A stretch of DNA of 64,000 nucleotides, taken from NCBI RefSeq assembly GCF_003260975.1, contig NZ_CP030041.1, positions 2,341,001 through 2,405,000 of the forward strand, in the 5' to 3' direction. Under the pieces are notes generated by a model. It was not told the DNA's origin and searched no databases. It saw only the letters and a program-made list of their open reading frames with translations. Position 1 is the first letter of the stretch. Every line of letters starts with the position of its first letter. The translations under genes were made by a program, and so were the position numbers. This document shows, piece by piece, positions 18,041 to 27,179 of the stretch. This stretch comes from Echinicola strongylocentroti. Its GTDB lineage: Bacteria > Bacteroidota > Bacteroidia > Cytophagales > Cyclobacteriaceae.

Positions 18041-18126
18041 AATTTTTCTTTTAAATGTTTTGGTTTCTTGTTTCGTGGCGTGGTCATAGCAGACACGCCC
18101 AAACATCCGGGACATCAAACCAAGAA

Positions 18127-18212
18127 CATGCATCAGCCTATCTATCGCGACCTAAAACTGCTTCAAAACCAGCCGTTTCACTACGATTCCTAATGCACAA
18201 ACCGGGTTAAAC
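18127..18212 (+). repeat. Palindromic-ended dispersed element, family A, short copy
   Basis: It matches the two ends of the family A elements at 49108 and 58637: ATGCATCAGCCTATCT at the left and ACGATTCCTAATGCAC then CCGGGTTAAA at the right. The middle part present in the longer copies is missing. It lies immediately upstream of the efflux operon and overlaps the upstream extension of the adaptor's open frame, which is one reason to reject that extension. Confidence 0.65.
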
Positions 18213-18326
18213 GCCACAGAATGCCAGGTGTTTTTTGGGTAATTGCGGAATTAGAAAATAATGGGTAATAAATGGAATATCAGGCAATAGGATTATTGCC
18301 TTGTCGAATACATAAAAAGTGGTAAA

Positions 18327-18734
18327 TCATATTAAGAACACCTGGATAAATAGGTGCCAACGATAGGATAAAATATGGGAAAAGTGCTTACAGAACGGTA
18401 AGCCGCTTAGGCTGGTGGTAGAAAATTCACCAATTAAATAATTAAAAAAGAAAACAGCGAGGTGCTCACCATTTGCAATATTCTTTCTAGATGAAGTGCT
18501 TTCGCTCTCCTCCTCTATATTCTCCCCTTCTGCAGAATATATTCCTTTTTTAAGGCCAGAAAAAGAGGTTTTGAAAACAATATCCTCTAAATGACGGGAG
18601 GACTGACTTTCAACATTTGAAAGGTATGATGCTGGCTCAGAAAACTTCTCCTGATGCTGGGTCGAAAACAGCGGTGCTATTCCACTCGAAAGCAGAATAC
18701 TAAAGGACAATATTAACCTGATCAACATTTTCAT
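18327..18734 (-). CDS. Small secreted protein of unknown function
   Basis: A protein of about 135 residues begins with a signal-peptide-like segment (MKMLIRLILSFSILLSSGIAPLFS). A hydrophilic Ser/Glu-rich middle follows (ENIEEESESTSSRKN), and it ends with a hydrophobic, aromatic tail (FCKHFSHILSYRWHLFIQVF). I do not recognise a family. Support for expression comes from a good Bacteroidota promoter at 18744-18775 directly upstream. The predicted transcription start would lie only a few bases before the ATG at 18734, so the ATG at 18728 is a possible alternative start. It is not in an operon. It may be a short-lived or envelope-associated peptide; no function is assigned. Confidence 0.55.
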   Translation of the reverse strand: MKMLIRLILSFSILLSSGIAPLFSTQHQEKFSEPASYLSNVESQSSRHLEDIVFKTSFSGLKKGIYSAEGENIEEESESTSSRKNIANGEHLAVFFFNYLIGEFSTTSLSGLPFCKHFSHILSYRWHLFIQVFLI

Positions 18735-18743
18735 GATATGAGC

Positions 18744-18775
18744 CAAAAGTATGCAAAGGAATTCTCTCTGTCAAG
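18744..18775 (-). promoter_or_regulatory. Promoter of the small secreted protein gene
   Basis: On the minus strand TACTTTTG (18751-18744) matches TAnnTTTG fully. CTTG (18775-18772) is a near match to TTTG at a 20-base spacing. The -7 element ends only 9 bases before the ATG at 18734, so the leader is very short. Confidence 0.55.
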
Positions 18776-18842
18776 AGTAGTAGTACTAAATCTTTTTATA
18801 CCGTATACTAAATTGCTTTTAAACACCTTAAGTTTGCTGTTA

Positions 18843-19020
18843 CTGACCCAAGGAAATCGCTTTTAACCCCATGAAATTATTTAATTCTGGCAAAAAGAGT
18901 CAGACCGAGCGGACCTGTCTATCCTCCAGGTAGAGTCGAGGTCCAACGTCTAGCCTTCGACTCCGCTCAGGCTGACATCTCTTTACTAATAGTTTAATAG
19001 CGATTTCCCTGGTTACTGAC
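18843..19020. repeat. Long hairpin element, family C, complete copy
   Basis: The outer ends are inverted (AAGGAAATCGCT near 18850 and the complement of AGGGAAATCGCT near 19010). The inner arms GTCAGACCGAGCGGA (about 18899-18913) and TCCGCTCAGGCTGAC (about 18961-18975) pair with few mismatches, so the whole element can fold into one long imperfect hairpin. A 76-bp left half recurs at 62462-62537. No open frame is supported. The structure is that of a MITE or REP-like element. Confidence 0.65.
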
Positions 19021-19309
19021 CGTCCAATCCCTTGGAATAATTCAAAAAACAGGTTGAAATTTTTCAAAAAAAACCATCACTCAGCCAACTTACCAAAAAG
19101 GAGCAATTGATAAAAAAAGAACATAATTGGGAAAGCATTTGTATCAAATTTTCGAAAATTCTACTTTTGAAAAGGATAATGATGCATGTGGAACTTAGGT
19201 TTTTGACTACTGTTTTAGGATATTGCCCCCTATCCGGTACCTCCACAACAGCCAAATTAACATCATCTATCCACCGCCCCTAAAAGCAATTGATCTATAA
19301 ATATCCACG

Positions 19310-21832
19310 ATGTTCGCATTTACTAAAATGTACTTACTGGCTTCTTTGATTTCCGGTTTTATCATGCTACAGTCTTTCTTTAATGGAGGGCTTAAATTCC
19401 ATGGAAACGAACAAGCTATTAGCCAGCGCACATCCTACACTATTTTTGGGGAACATGATGCGGAATTTTCGGATCATTTTGACATTGCCTTCAGTTTATC
19501 GCTGAGCTCCGTCGAAGAAATCGGGTACATCCTCCGGATTAAAACTGGCGTAAACAATCGGATTTTTAATTTATTCTACGACAGCCAAGGCGACCATATC
19601 GTTTTTAAATTCAACGAGGAAGGCAAAACCAATCTTATCGTGGCCAATATGGACAAGGACCAATTGTTTGACCAGCAATGGTTTGACATGAAACTTTCAT
19701 TTGACCTCATCGGGGATTCCATCACACTTACCATTGATAACAAACCATTTACGACCAATAATCAGCACCTCCAAGACACCTATCACCCCGATATTCTTTT
19801 TGGCAAAAGTGATCACATCATCGATGTACCCGCTTTCTCGATCAAAAATCTATCTATTCTCGGAAAGGAAACCTATCATTTTCCCCTCTATGAAAATGAA
19901 GGCAGTATCGTCCACGATATCAACGGCAATGCATACGGTAACGTAATCAATCCAGACTGGCTGAAAAACTATGCCTATTATTGGAAACACCTGGCTTCGT
20001 TTAAATCCGCAACCGTAGCCGGAGCAAACTATGATCCCAACAAAGAGGAAATCTACTATTACAACCAAGACTCACTCTGGAGCTACAATGTTCGTTCAGG
20101 TATTACCCGAACAGTTGTTTTCGATCAAAAATGCCCTGTAGAGCTCATATTGGGCACTAACTTTATCGATAGTGTCCAAAATAAATTATACACCTACGAG
20201 GTATATTATGACTTCCCTTACCAAGGTCCTACTGTGGCCAGCCTTGACCTGGACACCTATCAATGGACCGAAGAAAGCTACCAACAACTCCCTACCCAAC
20301 TCCATCACCATGGATCCTCTATCGACCACAGCTCCTCCCAGTACAGTATTTTTGGAGGTTTTGGCAATATGAAGTACAGTAAAAATTTCTTTTCCTTCGA
20401 TTTGAAAAATAAGGAATGGAAACTTACCGAGGGATTTACAGGTGATGTCATTACTCCGCGCTACTTCTCTTCTGTTGGTTATCAAGCTGAAAACAACAAC
20501 TTACATATCCTCGGCGGAATGGGAAATGAGTCTGGGGATCAATCTGTCGGAAGGAAATACTACTATGACCTCTATCAGGTAGACATGGATACCAAGCACG
20601 TAACCAAACGCTGGGAAATCCCTTGGGAAAATGACAACGTCGTTCCGGTGCGGGGAATGGTCATATTGAATGACTCCAGTCTATATACACTCTGCTATCC
20701 CGAGCACTTTTCGGAATCCTTTCTTCACCTGTATCGCTTCTCCCTAACGGATGGCAGCTATGAAATACTCGGGGATTCTATCCCTATCCGATCTGACAAA
20801 ATCACTACCAACGCCAACCTCTATGTTGACAAAGGACTCAACAACTTGTATGCTGTGGTGCAGGAGTTTGAAGATGATATTTCCTCAGACCTAAAGATTT
20901 ATTCCTTGGCATTCCCTGCTATTACGAGGGCAGAGTTGTCAGATTTTCCAGCAAAGCGACATAGCAATACTCCTTTATTGATCTTGCTCCTGGGTGTCGG
21001 AGCAATCGCCTTGGGTTTGTTTTTATATAAAAAATTAAAATCAACATCCCCGGAGGCCGCCAAAAATCCCGAGGAGGAAGCAGTAGAAAAAATCCATGTG
21101 CCAACCACTGCACACACCGTACCGACCAATTCCATCCACCTATTCGGCAACTTTATGGTGCGAGACACCAAAGGCAGGGACATTACCTATATGTTCAGCA
21201 CCCAGCTGAAGCAGGTATTTTGTCTCATCCTACATTACAGTCTATCGGAAGATGGGATTACTTCGCAGCACCTCAGCAATTTACTTTGGCCGGATAAACC
21301 TGCTGATAAGGTCAAAAACTCCCGAGGAGTGACCATCAACAACCTGCGAAAAACCTTGGGCGAGCTAAATGGAATTGAATTGGTCCACGAAAAGGGGCAT
21401 TACAAAATAATCCTCCATGAAGAGGCTTATTGTGACTATGCAAGGTGCCTACAACTTATCGCTGCCCACAAAATGGACGAACTTCGAGATGAGTTTGCCG
21501 GAATCGTATCCAGAGGAAAATTCCTCTACCTTTTGGATGATCCTTTGTTCGACTTATTCAAAGAAGAAGCAGAGACCAAACTTGAACCGGCATTGATATT
21601 GGAAATGGAAAAGAGCTTTACCAGCGAATCGTATACTACTACGATTTCGCTGGCGGAAGCTCTTTTCAATATTGACCCTTTAAATGAAACAGCACTGGTA
21701 CACCAGGTTAAGGCGATGCTGAAACTTAATATGATAGAAGACTCCAAACTCGCCTACAGGACCTTTGCCATCGAATACAAGCATGCCACCGGCAAGGATT
21801 TTCACCGCTCTTATCAAAGCATCATTTCCTAA
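19310..21832 (+). CDS. Membrane-anchored one-component regulator: LamG-like and kelch-like sensor with SARP-like DNA-binding domain
   Basis: This 840-residue protein joins sensing and DNA binding in one chain. Residues about 1-25 are a signal or anchor segment. Residues 40-195 look like a LamG/concanavalin-type sandwich (FDIAFSLSLSSVEEIGYILR, FDLIGDSITLTIDNKPF). Residues 215-535 have kelch-like propeller repeats (QYSIFGGFGNMKYSKNFFSF, LHILGGMGNESGD). A single membrane helix lies at about 553-574 (TPLLILLLGVGAIALGLFLY). Residues 608-703 form a winged helix (LSNLLWPDKPADKVKNSRG, then TINNLRKTLGEL), followed by a helical bacterial-activator-like region to the end. The sensor would be periplasmic and the DNA-binding part cytoplasmic. 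It converges, 19 bp apart, on the mannan-type locus, so it may control it; that is inference. There is no kinase or receiver domain. Confidence 0.8.
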   Translation: MFAFTKMYLLASLISGFIMLQSFFNGGLKFHGNEQAISQRTSYTIFGEHDAEFSDHFDIAFSLSLSSVEEIGYILRIKTGVNNRIFNLFYDSQGDHIVFKFNEEGKTNLIVANMDKDQLFDQQWFDMKLSFDLIGDSITLTIDNKPFTTNNQHLQDTYHPDILFGKSDHIIDVPAFSIKNLSILGKETYHFPLYENEGSIVHDINGNAYGNVINPDWLKNYAYYWKHLASFKSATVAGANYDPNKEEIYYYNQDSLWSYNVRSGITRTVVFDQKCPVELILGTNFIDSVQNKLYTYEVYYDFPYQGPTVASLDLDTYQWTEESYQQLPTQLHHHGSSIDHSSSQYSIFGGFGNMKYSKNFFSFDLKNKEWKLTEGFTGDVITPRYFSSVGYQAENNNLHILGGMGNESGDQSVGRKYYYDLYQVDMDTKHVTKRWEIPWENDNVVPVRGMVILNDSSLYTLCYPEHFSESFLHLYRFSLTDGSYEILGDSIPIRSDKITTNANLYVDKGLNNLYAVVQEFEDDISSDLKIYSLAFPAITRAELSDFPAKRHSNTPLLILLLGVGAIALGLFLYKKLKSTSPEAAKNPEEEAVEKIHVPTTAHTVPTNSIHLFGNFMVRDTKGRDITYMFSTQLKQVFCLILHYSLSEDGITSQHLSNLLWPDKPADKVKNSRGVTINNLRKTLGELNGIELVHEKGHYKIILHEEAYCDYARCLQLIAAHKMDELRDEFAGIVSRGKFLYLLDDPLFDLFKEEAETKLEPALILEMEKSFTSESYTTTISLAEALFNIDPLNETALVHQVKAMLKLNMIEDSKLAYRTFAIEYKHATGKDFHRSYQSIIS

Positions 21833-21851
21833 TGAAATGATGCAGTCTGCA

Positions 21852-24053
21852 TCACCAGTTCAACCTTACGTGAACTCCTTCAGGGTTATTTTCAAAACTC
21901 AGGAAACAGGTCTTGCTGCCTTCATCCCAAGCACTCTCTGCCTGCAATTCCCCACCATTTGCATCTGTAATCTCGATGGAATCCACTTTTTCTGGTAGAA
22001 GAATTCTCATCACATTTGTGGTGTTCAGGGGACTTTTGGCTATCAATGAATAGCTATTCTTGGTCACTTCCTCATCATAAACCCTAGCTGCAGTGGCCAA
22101 AACCTGTGGGAGCTGTGGATCCTTGACACTTTCGATATTGTACAAGAAGGCTTGCTCACCGGGCATCACCCGCTTTTCGTCCAAAACAGGAATCGCTGGA
22201 TCAAAAAGGTCAATGAATTTACCCTTGGCGATATAAGGAGAAGTGTCTTTGTTTTCATTGACAACGGAAATGATCTCATAAGCCCCTCTTGTCAAGGAGA
22301 AGTGGTTTTTAAAAGCGAGCTTACCAGAGACTGGTGCTGAACCATACAGTCTTTTTATGGTGTTTACAAACTCCACATCATTGTTTTCCTCTAGCACAAA
22401 CTCCTTGGGATCAACCCGCATAACGACCACTTTTCCCTTGCCATAGGAAAACTCCCCTGCCTCAAAAGGTGCTTTTAGCCCTAGCTTCTGAAACAAGTCC
22501 TCCGATGGGGCGTTGAACGTGTTACCATCCGTATTCCACCATTCCTGGACGCTCTGAAAGGCATCTTTGTCCCTGCCGCAATAGACCAAAACGCCTCCCT
22601 TTTTGACCCAATCGGCGATATGGTCATGTCCCTCTTGGTTCATCGGCTTCATATTGGAATAGGACATGATCAGGATCTTTAAGTCTTCCCAAGTTCGCGG
22701 AAAGGACACATTTTCGATATGAACGGTCTTCACAGGCACGCCACGCTTGAGCAGCGGCATGGTCTGTCCATAAAAATTGGACAACTGTGGATCATCATAG
22801 CCCTGATGGGTAGGAAACCGCTGAAACATCAGGGAATTGGACATCAGGACCCCGATCCCTTGCGACCCACTTACTTTGTTGTCAGACTCGGGCATATCGT
22901 TCAGTGTATTGACCATCACCTGCATCTGCGTGGAATAAAAGCGTGGAATTAGCGCTTTCTCTTCACTATCTGCACTTGTTCTATAGAGCCCTTCGTAGAT
23001 GCGGTCAGGCCAAGGCATCACTTCATAATTGGCCACCATCGGGTACAGCAGCTGTGCCGCAAAGGTGGCCTGGTAATTTTTCTTATAATCAGCCCAGTCC
23101 CTAGGCCAGTCTTCGATCGGATCCGTCAGAAAATACATCTTCCTACCCGTCGGAGCTGTCATGGATTCCATGGAGCCATATTCCAGAAAAGCCGTTTCAA
23201 ACACCCGCTCCTTTGCCTGGCCATTATAATAATTGGGCTCTCGTGAGGTGCCCGTCCATACCTGCGCAATGTACCCGTCTACACTGGGCAAGGACGCGAG
23301 ACTGGCCTCGGGACTGACTATCATCCATTGGGAATAATTCACCAAGGAATGGGTGGGCACATAACACCGGACCTCCATACCTTTGCTTTTGCCATACTCC
23401 TTTGCAAAGGAAAAACACTCCTCCACCGCCCGGTAATACAGGTGATATTTCAGCTTATTGGCCAAATAGGTATTTTCGGCAGATTCGTGCTGTGGTCTCC
23501 AGTCAAACCCGTAATATACTTTCCACTCTCTTTTGAACGCCTCACTATAACCCGCCTTGGCCCAAAACTCAGGTTCTTCAAGGTAAATGGCATCTATTCC
23601 CGCATCAATGACCCGCTTGATCACCTTTTCTTTCAAATAGTTGATGAAATTCTGCGATGGAACAATGTACGGAACCATGTGTCCATGCCAAAGTGTATCT
23701 CCCTTTTGGGTGACCTGTCCTTCATCCAGGTGCCATTCACCGTCCCATTCGCCCGTAAAATAGTCCTGATATTCGCCCCAAGCGATCCCTGTCATAAAAT
23801 GGGTCGTGTACCCTTTATCCCGCCAGGTCTGTACGCGTTCTTCGAACGTCATGCCGGCCTTTCCGTGATGATCTTTTACACTGTAGACAATCGCCACGTC
23901 CGCGCGAACATCCGTCACTGGCTTCCATGGATTGGAGGTTTGAAAAGCCGTTTTCTCTTTTGTCCCTGCCACTATCTTCTCTTCTTGGGAAGGTTTGGCG
24001 CAAGCGATAAACAAGAGGACGGGGATGATATATAATAAAGTTGTTTTTTGCAT
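21852..24053 (-). CDS. Unclassified glycosidase-like lipoprotein of the polysaccharide locus
   Basis: The start at 24053 gives a lipobox (MQKTTLLYIIPVLLFIAC, Cys18); a longer frame to 24149 overlaps the preceding gene and is rejected. The 733-residue protein has an N-terminal part reminiscent of a (beta/alpha)8 glycosidase: RADVAIVYSVKDHHGK, INYLKEKVIKRVIDAGIDAI, then YLEEPEFWAKAGYSEAF and KREWKVYYGFDW, with acidic residues in EEPE as possible catalytic groups. A flavodoxin-like middle (LKILIMSYSNMKP, HIADWVKKGGVLVYCG) resembles the trimerisation domain of GH42-type enzymes, and a beta-rich C-terminal part follows. I cannot place it in a numbered family. It is last in the locus, so it probably acts on oligosaccharides or side groups of the same glycan. 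Confidence 0.7.
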   Translation of the reverse strand: MQKTTLLYIIPVLLFIACAKPSQEEKIVAGTKEKTAFQTSNPWKPVTDVRADVAIVYSVKDHHGKAGMTFEERVQTWRDKGYTTHFMTGIAWGEYQDYFTGEWDGEWHLDEGQVTQKGDTLWHGHMVPYIVPSQNFINYLKEKVIKRVIDAGIDAIYLEEPEFWAKAGYSEAFKREWKVYYGFDWRPQHESAENTYLANKLKYHLYYRAVEECFSFAKEYGKSKGMEVRCYVPTHSLVNYSQWMIVSPEASLASLPSVDGYIAQVWTGTSREPNYYNGQAKERVFETAFLEYGSMESMTAPTGRKMYFLTDPIEDWPRDWADYKKNYQATFAAQLLYPMVANYEVMPWPDRIYEGLYRTSADSEEKALIPRFYSTQMQVMVNTLNDMPESDNKVSGSQGIGVLMSNSLMFQRFPTHQGYDDPQLSNFYGQTMPLLKRGVPVKTVHIENVSFPRTWEDLKILIMSYSNMKPMNQEGHDHIADWVKKGGVLVYCGRDKDAFQSVQEWWNTDGNTFNAPSEDLFQKLGLKAPFEAGEFSYGKGKVVVMRVDPKEFVLEENNDVEFVNTIKRLYGSAPVSGKLAFKNHFSLTRGAYEIISVVNENKDTSPYIAKGKFIDLFDPAIPVLDEKRVMPGEQAFLYNIESVKDPQLPQVLATAARVYDEEVTKNSYSLIAKSPLNTTNVMRILLPEKVDSIEITDANGGELQAESAWDEGSKTCFLSFENNPEGVHVRLNW

Positions 24054-24145
24054 GAATATATAGGTTCTGGTAGTGAAGCTAGAGGATACATTATAGGTGT
24101 CTGACCGAGTACAGCTGTCTAGCCAGAAAGCGTCCAGACTCCGTC

Positions 24146-24958
24146 TCAATAAACCAACACTTGACGCGGTTCATTATAGTTCCATCGTCTGGTACCACTT
24201 CCTCTTGGTGTATCAAAATTAATTCGGGCGGCAGCTCTGACAAAGACCATTCTGCCCTCGGGGATGGTGCCATTTGACTCGATGGTAATGGTCTCGCCCA
24301 GCATGGAATTAAAGGAAGATCCCGAAAAATCCAATTGGCTGGACCAGCGCTCATCTCGGGCACGATAGCCCACTGTGGACGAATAGCTCACAAACAGCTG
24401 GATATCGGTCACATTCTGGAAACTGTCACTATATCCTCCCATGGGTTCGATTTTAGCGCGAAATTCTTCCTCGGAAACACCACGGGTCACACGAACTTGA
24501 GCCCTTACCTTTCCGTTGATCACCTCAGGCTCACTGACCCATTCCACTCTCAAAAACGGCTGTACCTCAAAGGTGACATTGGTAACGCCCTTAATGTCCA
24601 CGGTCTGGGTTTCATCAGCAAGCGGCACCCCACGCTCATCCTCACGGATAAGGGGAATAAACGGCCCGTCGATGCGAACATTATAATTCCCCGCAAACAA
24701 CTTGGTGTTTTGGAATGTCCCGTCGGGCATACAAAAGAAATCAGGATTAGGGGTGACATTGTCCCCCCAGCTCAATTCCATCAGCCTGACGCGTATGCCT
24801 TCGCTTCCCTGATCGGTGAGCACCGGCTCACCAGTCTCCCTATCCAGCACTTCCCCTTGGAGTGTTTCCGCAGGCAAGTCGTAATTATCCAGCTCAAACA
24901 TGCTGCAAGAACTGAGTGAAAACAGCGCAGCTAGTACTAGGTATGCTATATTTTTCAT
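24146..24958 (-). CDS. DUF3823-type lipoprotein of the polysaccharide locus
   Basis: The 270-residue protein has a lipobox ending at Cys18 (LAALFSLSSC). It continues with a domain seen in DUF3823 proteins: LQGEVLDRETGEPVLTDQG, GIRVRLMELSW, FFCMPDGTFQNTKLFAGNY. The first half resembles a carboxypeptidase-regulatory/transthyretin fold and the second half is also beta-rich (QVRVTRGVSEEEFRAKI). DUF3823 genes typically follow SusC/SusD genes and are thought to be surface or periplasmic glycan-binding accessory proteins. It starts 30 bp after the SusD stop codon, and the glycosidase-like gene begins 92 bp after its own stop. The family is fairly sure; binding specificity is unknown. Confidence 0.8.
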   Translation of the reverse strand: MKNIAYLVLAALFSLSSCSMFELDNYDLPAETLQGEVLDRETGEPVLTDQGSEGIRVRLMELSWGDNVTPNPDFFCMPDGTFQNTKLFAGNYNVRIDGPFIPLIREDERGVPLADETQTVDIKGVTNVTFEVQPFLRVEWVSEPEVINGKVRAQVRVTRGVSEEEFRAKIEPMGGYSDSFQNVTDIQLFVSYSSTVGYRARDERWSSQLDFSGSSFNSMLGETITIESNGTIPEGRMVFVRAAARINFDTPRGSGTRRWNYNEPRQVLVY

Positions 24959-24988
24959 CTTATAATATTCTAGGTTATTGATAATGAC

Positions 24989-27046
24989 TTATCGGTTGGG
25001 TTGCTGGTCGATTACCGGGCTCTTGGACACCTCTCCGCCAGGAATGGCGAAATAGTAGTCGATGATATTGTATTCGAAAGTCTTCAAACTTACCCATTGG
25101 AAACGGGCATCGAAGAAATACTGCCCGCTCTCTGTGGACAGGAAAGGATAGAGTCCCCTAAAGCGGTAGCGAGAATTCATACTGAAGTCCTCTTTGTCCC
25201 GCGTTTCACCCCAGAACCCGTCTCGTTGCTCGTAATGCTGAACTCTCCATCGACGCAGGTCCCACTTGGTCTTATGCTCCAAGGCAAGCTCCTTTCTGCG
25301 CTCTTTACGCACAATGTTACGGCTCTCAATACCTGAAGAGAGCATCCCGCTAAGCAAACTAGCGCCTGCACGCTCACGGATATCATTGATCCCTGTGGTG
25401 GCTACCTGGAGCATATCGGATCCATCTGGTGATGCTTCCCCAGCAAGGGCCAACTCCACGGCAGCTTCCGCGGCATTGAGCAGCACATCTGCATACCTCA
25501 TCAACACAAAATGCTGGTCAGACCTGCCTTCACCTGCCTCAAAAGAAGGGTCTGAATTCAGCCATTTACGACCGTATAATCCGGTCAAGGAGCTTTCACC
25601 ATTGTTATAAAAAGGCCCATTGGCACCAGCCGCGGTGATCTGTTCTCCTTGGAAAGTAACCAGTTCTTGACTTCCGCCCTCCCTAGCACTGAGGAAAAGC
25701 TCTTTTGGCGACTGCGTGTAAAGCGGCAATTGCTGATAGCGGGTTTCTGCTGTAGCATAAGAATAATCACTGAACAACGGCTTGACCGGCTCCGAACCGG
25801 TGTAGACTCCAGCCCGGATCTCGATTTCCTGATTTTTGAAAATATCCCCGGGGAAGATGACATAGGCTCGAAGACGTGGTTCTGCCTCTTCAAAGAATTC
25901 CAAAGGCGTATCGTACATCAGGTAATCTCCTTCTGTATTAGTGGAGCCAGTGGTCACCCTGATCGTCCCGTCAGGATACCTGTCAAAGCCCTCAAACAAC
26001 TCGATAAAATCCAGCGTCGGGCAGGTGCCTGAAGCCAATGGTGCCTTGAAGATAAAAGGAGCACTGTAGGCATCATAACCATGGGTCGCCACAGGAAAGT
26101 CATATTCCTTTACATAAATATTCTCTGGGCTCGTAGGATCGCTGAACATGTCCACCATGTTTTGGTATTGTGCTTCAGGGTCGTCTGCTGCCCATTTCCT
26201 CTTGTAGAGAGAATAGCGGCCACTATTGATCACTTCATTAGCTGCGGCATATGCCTCTCTGAAATACCTGACAGATGCTGTCTGGGCTGATTCATCGGAA
26301 AAGCCGATGACCCTCACCCCTGTCTTCAAGCCAGTCCCTGTAAGCCTTCCCGGTACGGTTTCATTGTATTTTGCCACAGAACCTGCATAGAGCATGTCTT
26401 GGGATTTAAAAGAAAGTGCAACGTATTTATTGGAATATCCGGGCTTGGGACTGGCCGGCTGTAGTAATTCGATGGCCCGGTCATAATCTGCCATCACCTG
26501 ATCCCACGTTTCTTCCTCCGAAGAGCGGGGGATTTCCAAGGATTCGCCATCACCTGGATAGCGTAGCACCCGTGTTACCAAAGGTATTCCACCAAATCGC
26601 TTTGCCATGGCCGAAAACACAAAGGCCCGAACGAAATAGGCTTCCCCCAAATAATGATTATAGGTCACCTCCGGAAAGGCATCTGCGTATTCCGGTAGCT
26701 TTTCCAACAGGTAATTGGCCTCTCTCAACAAGCCAAAAGCCCTTCCCCAGTATGGAGTCCGCTCACCCGTATATGCTGAGCTGATCCCATCACGGTTCAC
26801 TGCTTCTCCTGTTCCTTCAATCCCCAAAGAGCCAAGCCATGAATTGTATTCTACGCCCCATTGCGCCATGTATTTGAAATCCTCAAAGGGCATTTTGCTG
26901 TACATACCAGCGATATATACGTCCATGCCGGATTCACTGGTCATGAGCGTTTCGTCCCCGATGACGTTGGGAGGGGGCACATCCAAGTCCGTACAACTAG
27001 AAATGTACAATATGCTGAACAGTAATAATATGATTCTTATTTTCAT
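24989..27046 (-). CDS. SusD/RagB-family glycan-binding lipoprotein
   Basis: The ATG at 27046 starts a lipoprotein signal (MKIRIILLLFSILYISSC, then TDLDVPPPN); a longer frame to 27169 lacks a signal peptide and is rejected. The 685-residue protein shows SusD hallmarks: the MPFEDFKYMAQWGVEYNSW region, the TPR-like helix with YFVRAFVFSAMAKRFGGIPL, DVLLNAAEAAVELA near the end, and IVRKERRKELALEHKTKWDL followed by LRRW. SusD proteins form the lid on a SusC barrel and capture glycan at the cell surface. It is longer than average for SusD (often 500-600 residues). It follows susC by 133 bp. The partner enzymes suggest an alpha-mannan-derived ligand. Confidence 0.93.
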   Translation of the reverse strand: MKIRIILLLFSILYISSCTDLDVPPPNVIGDETLMTSESGMDVYIAGMYSKMPFEDFKYMAQWGVEYNSWLGSLGIEGTGEAVNRDGISSAYTGERTPYWGRAFGLLREANYLLEKLPEYADAFPEVTYNHYLGEAYFVRAFVFSAMAKRFGGIPLVTRVLRYPGDGESLEIPRSSEEETWDQVMADYDRAIELLQPASPKPGYSNKYVALSFKSQDMLYAGSVAKYNETVPGRLTGTGLKTGVRVIGFSDESAQTASVRYFREAYAAANEVINSGRYSLYKRKWAADDPEAQYQNMVDMFSDPTSPENIYVKEYDFPVATHGYDAYSAPFIFKAPLASGTCPTLDFIELFEGFDRYPDGTIRVTTGSTNTEGDYLMYDTPLEFFEEAEPRLRAYVIFPGDIFKNQEIEIRAGVYTGSEPVKPLFSDYSYATAETRYQQLPLYTQSPKELFLSAREGGSQELVTFQGEQITAAGANGPFYNNGESSLTGLYGRKWLNSDPSFEAGEGRSDQHFVLMRYADVLLNAAEAAVELALAGEASPDGSDMLQVATTGINDIRERAGASLLSGMLSSGIESRNIVRKERRKELALEHKTKWDLRRWRVQHYEQRDGFWGETRDKEDFSMNSRYRFRGLYPFLSTESGQYFFDARFQWVSLKTFEYNIIDYYFAIPGGEVSKSPVIDQQPNR

Positions 27047-27179
27047 ATGATTATAATTATTCTTGTGGCCATATGGAATCTCGCATGGTAAATAGCCATT
27101 GCTATGTGTAACATGCTTCGTGATGCTCGATTTCATGATGTAATTCATTTTAATGTTCCAAGGTCTCATCTAGCAGCTT

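Noticed and set aside
18040..18133. Longer N-terminus for the efflux adaptor
   Set aside because: The extension enters a family A repeat and would bury the lipoprotein signal that starts at 18040.
23328..24035. A 235-codon frame opposite the glycosidase-like gene
   Set aside because: No domain, no signal and full overlap with a better-supported coding strand.
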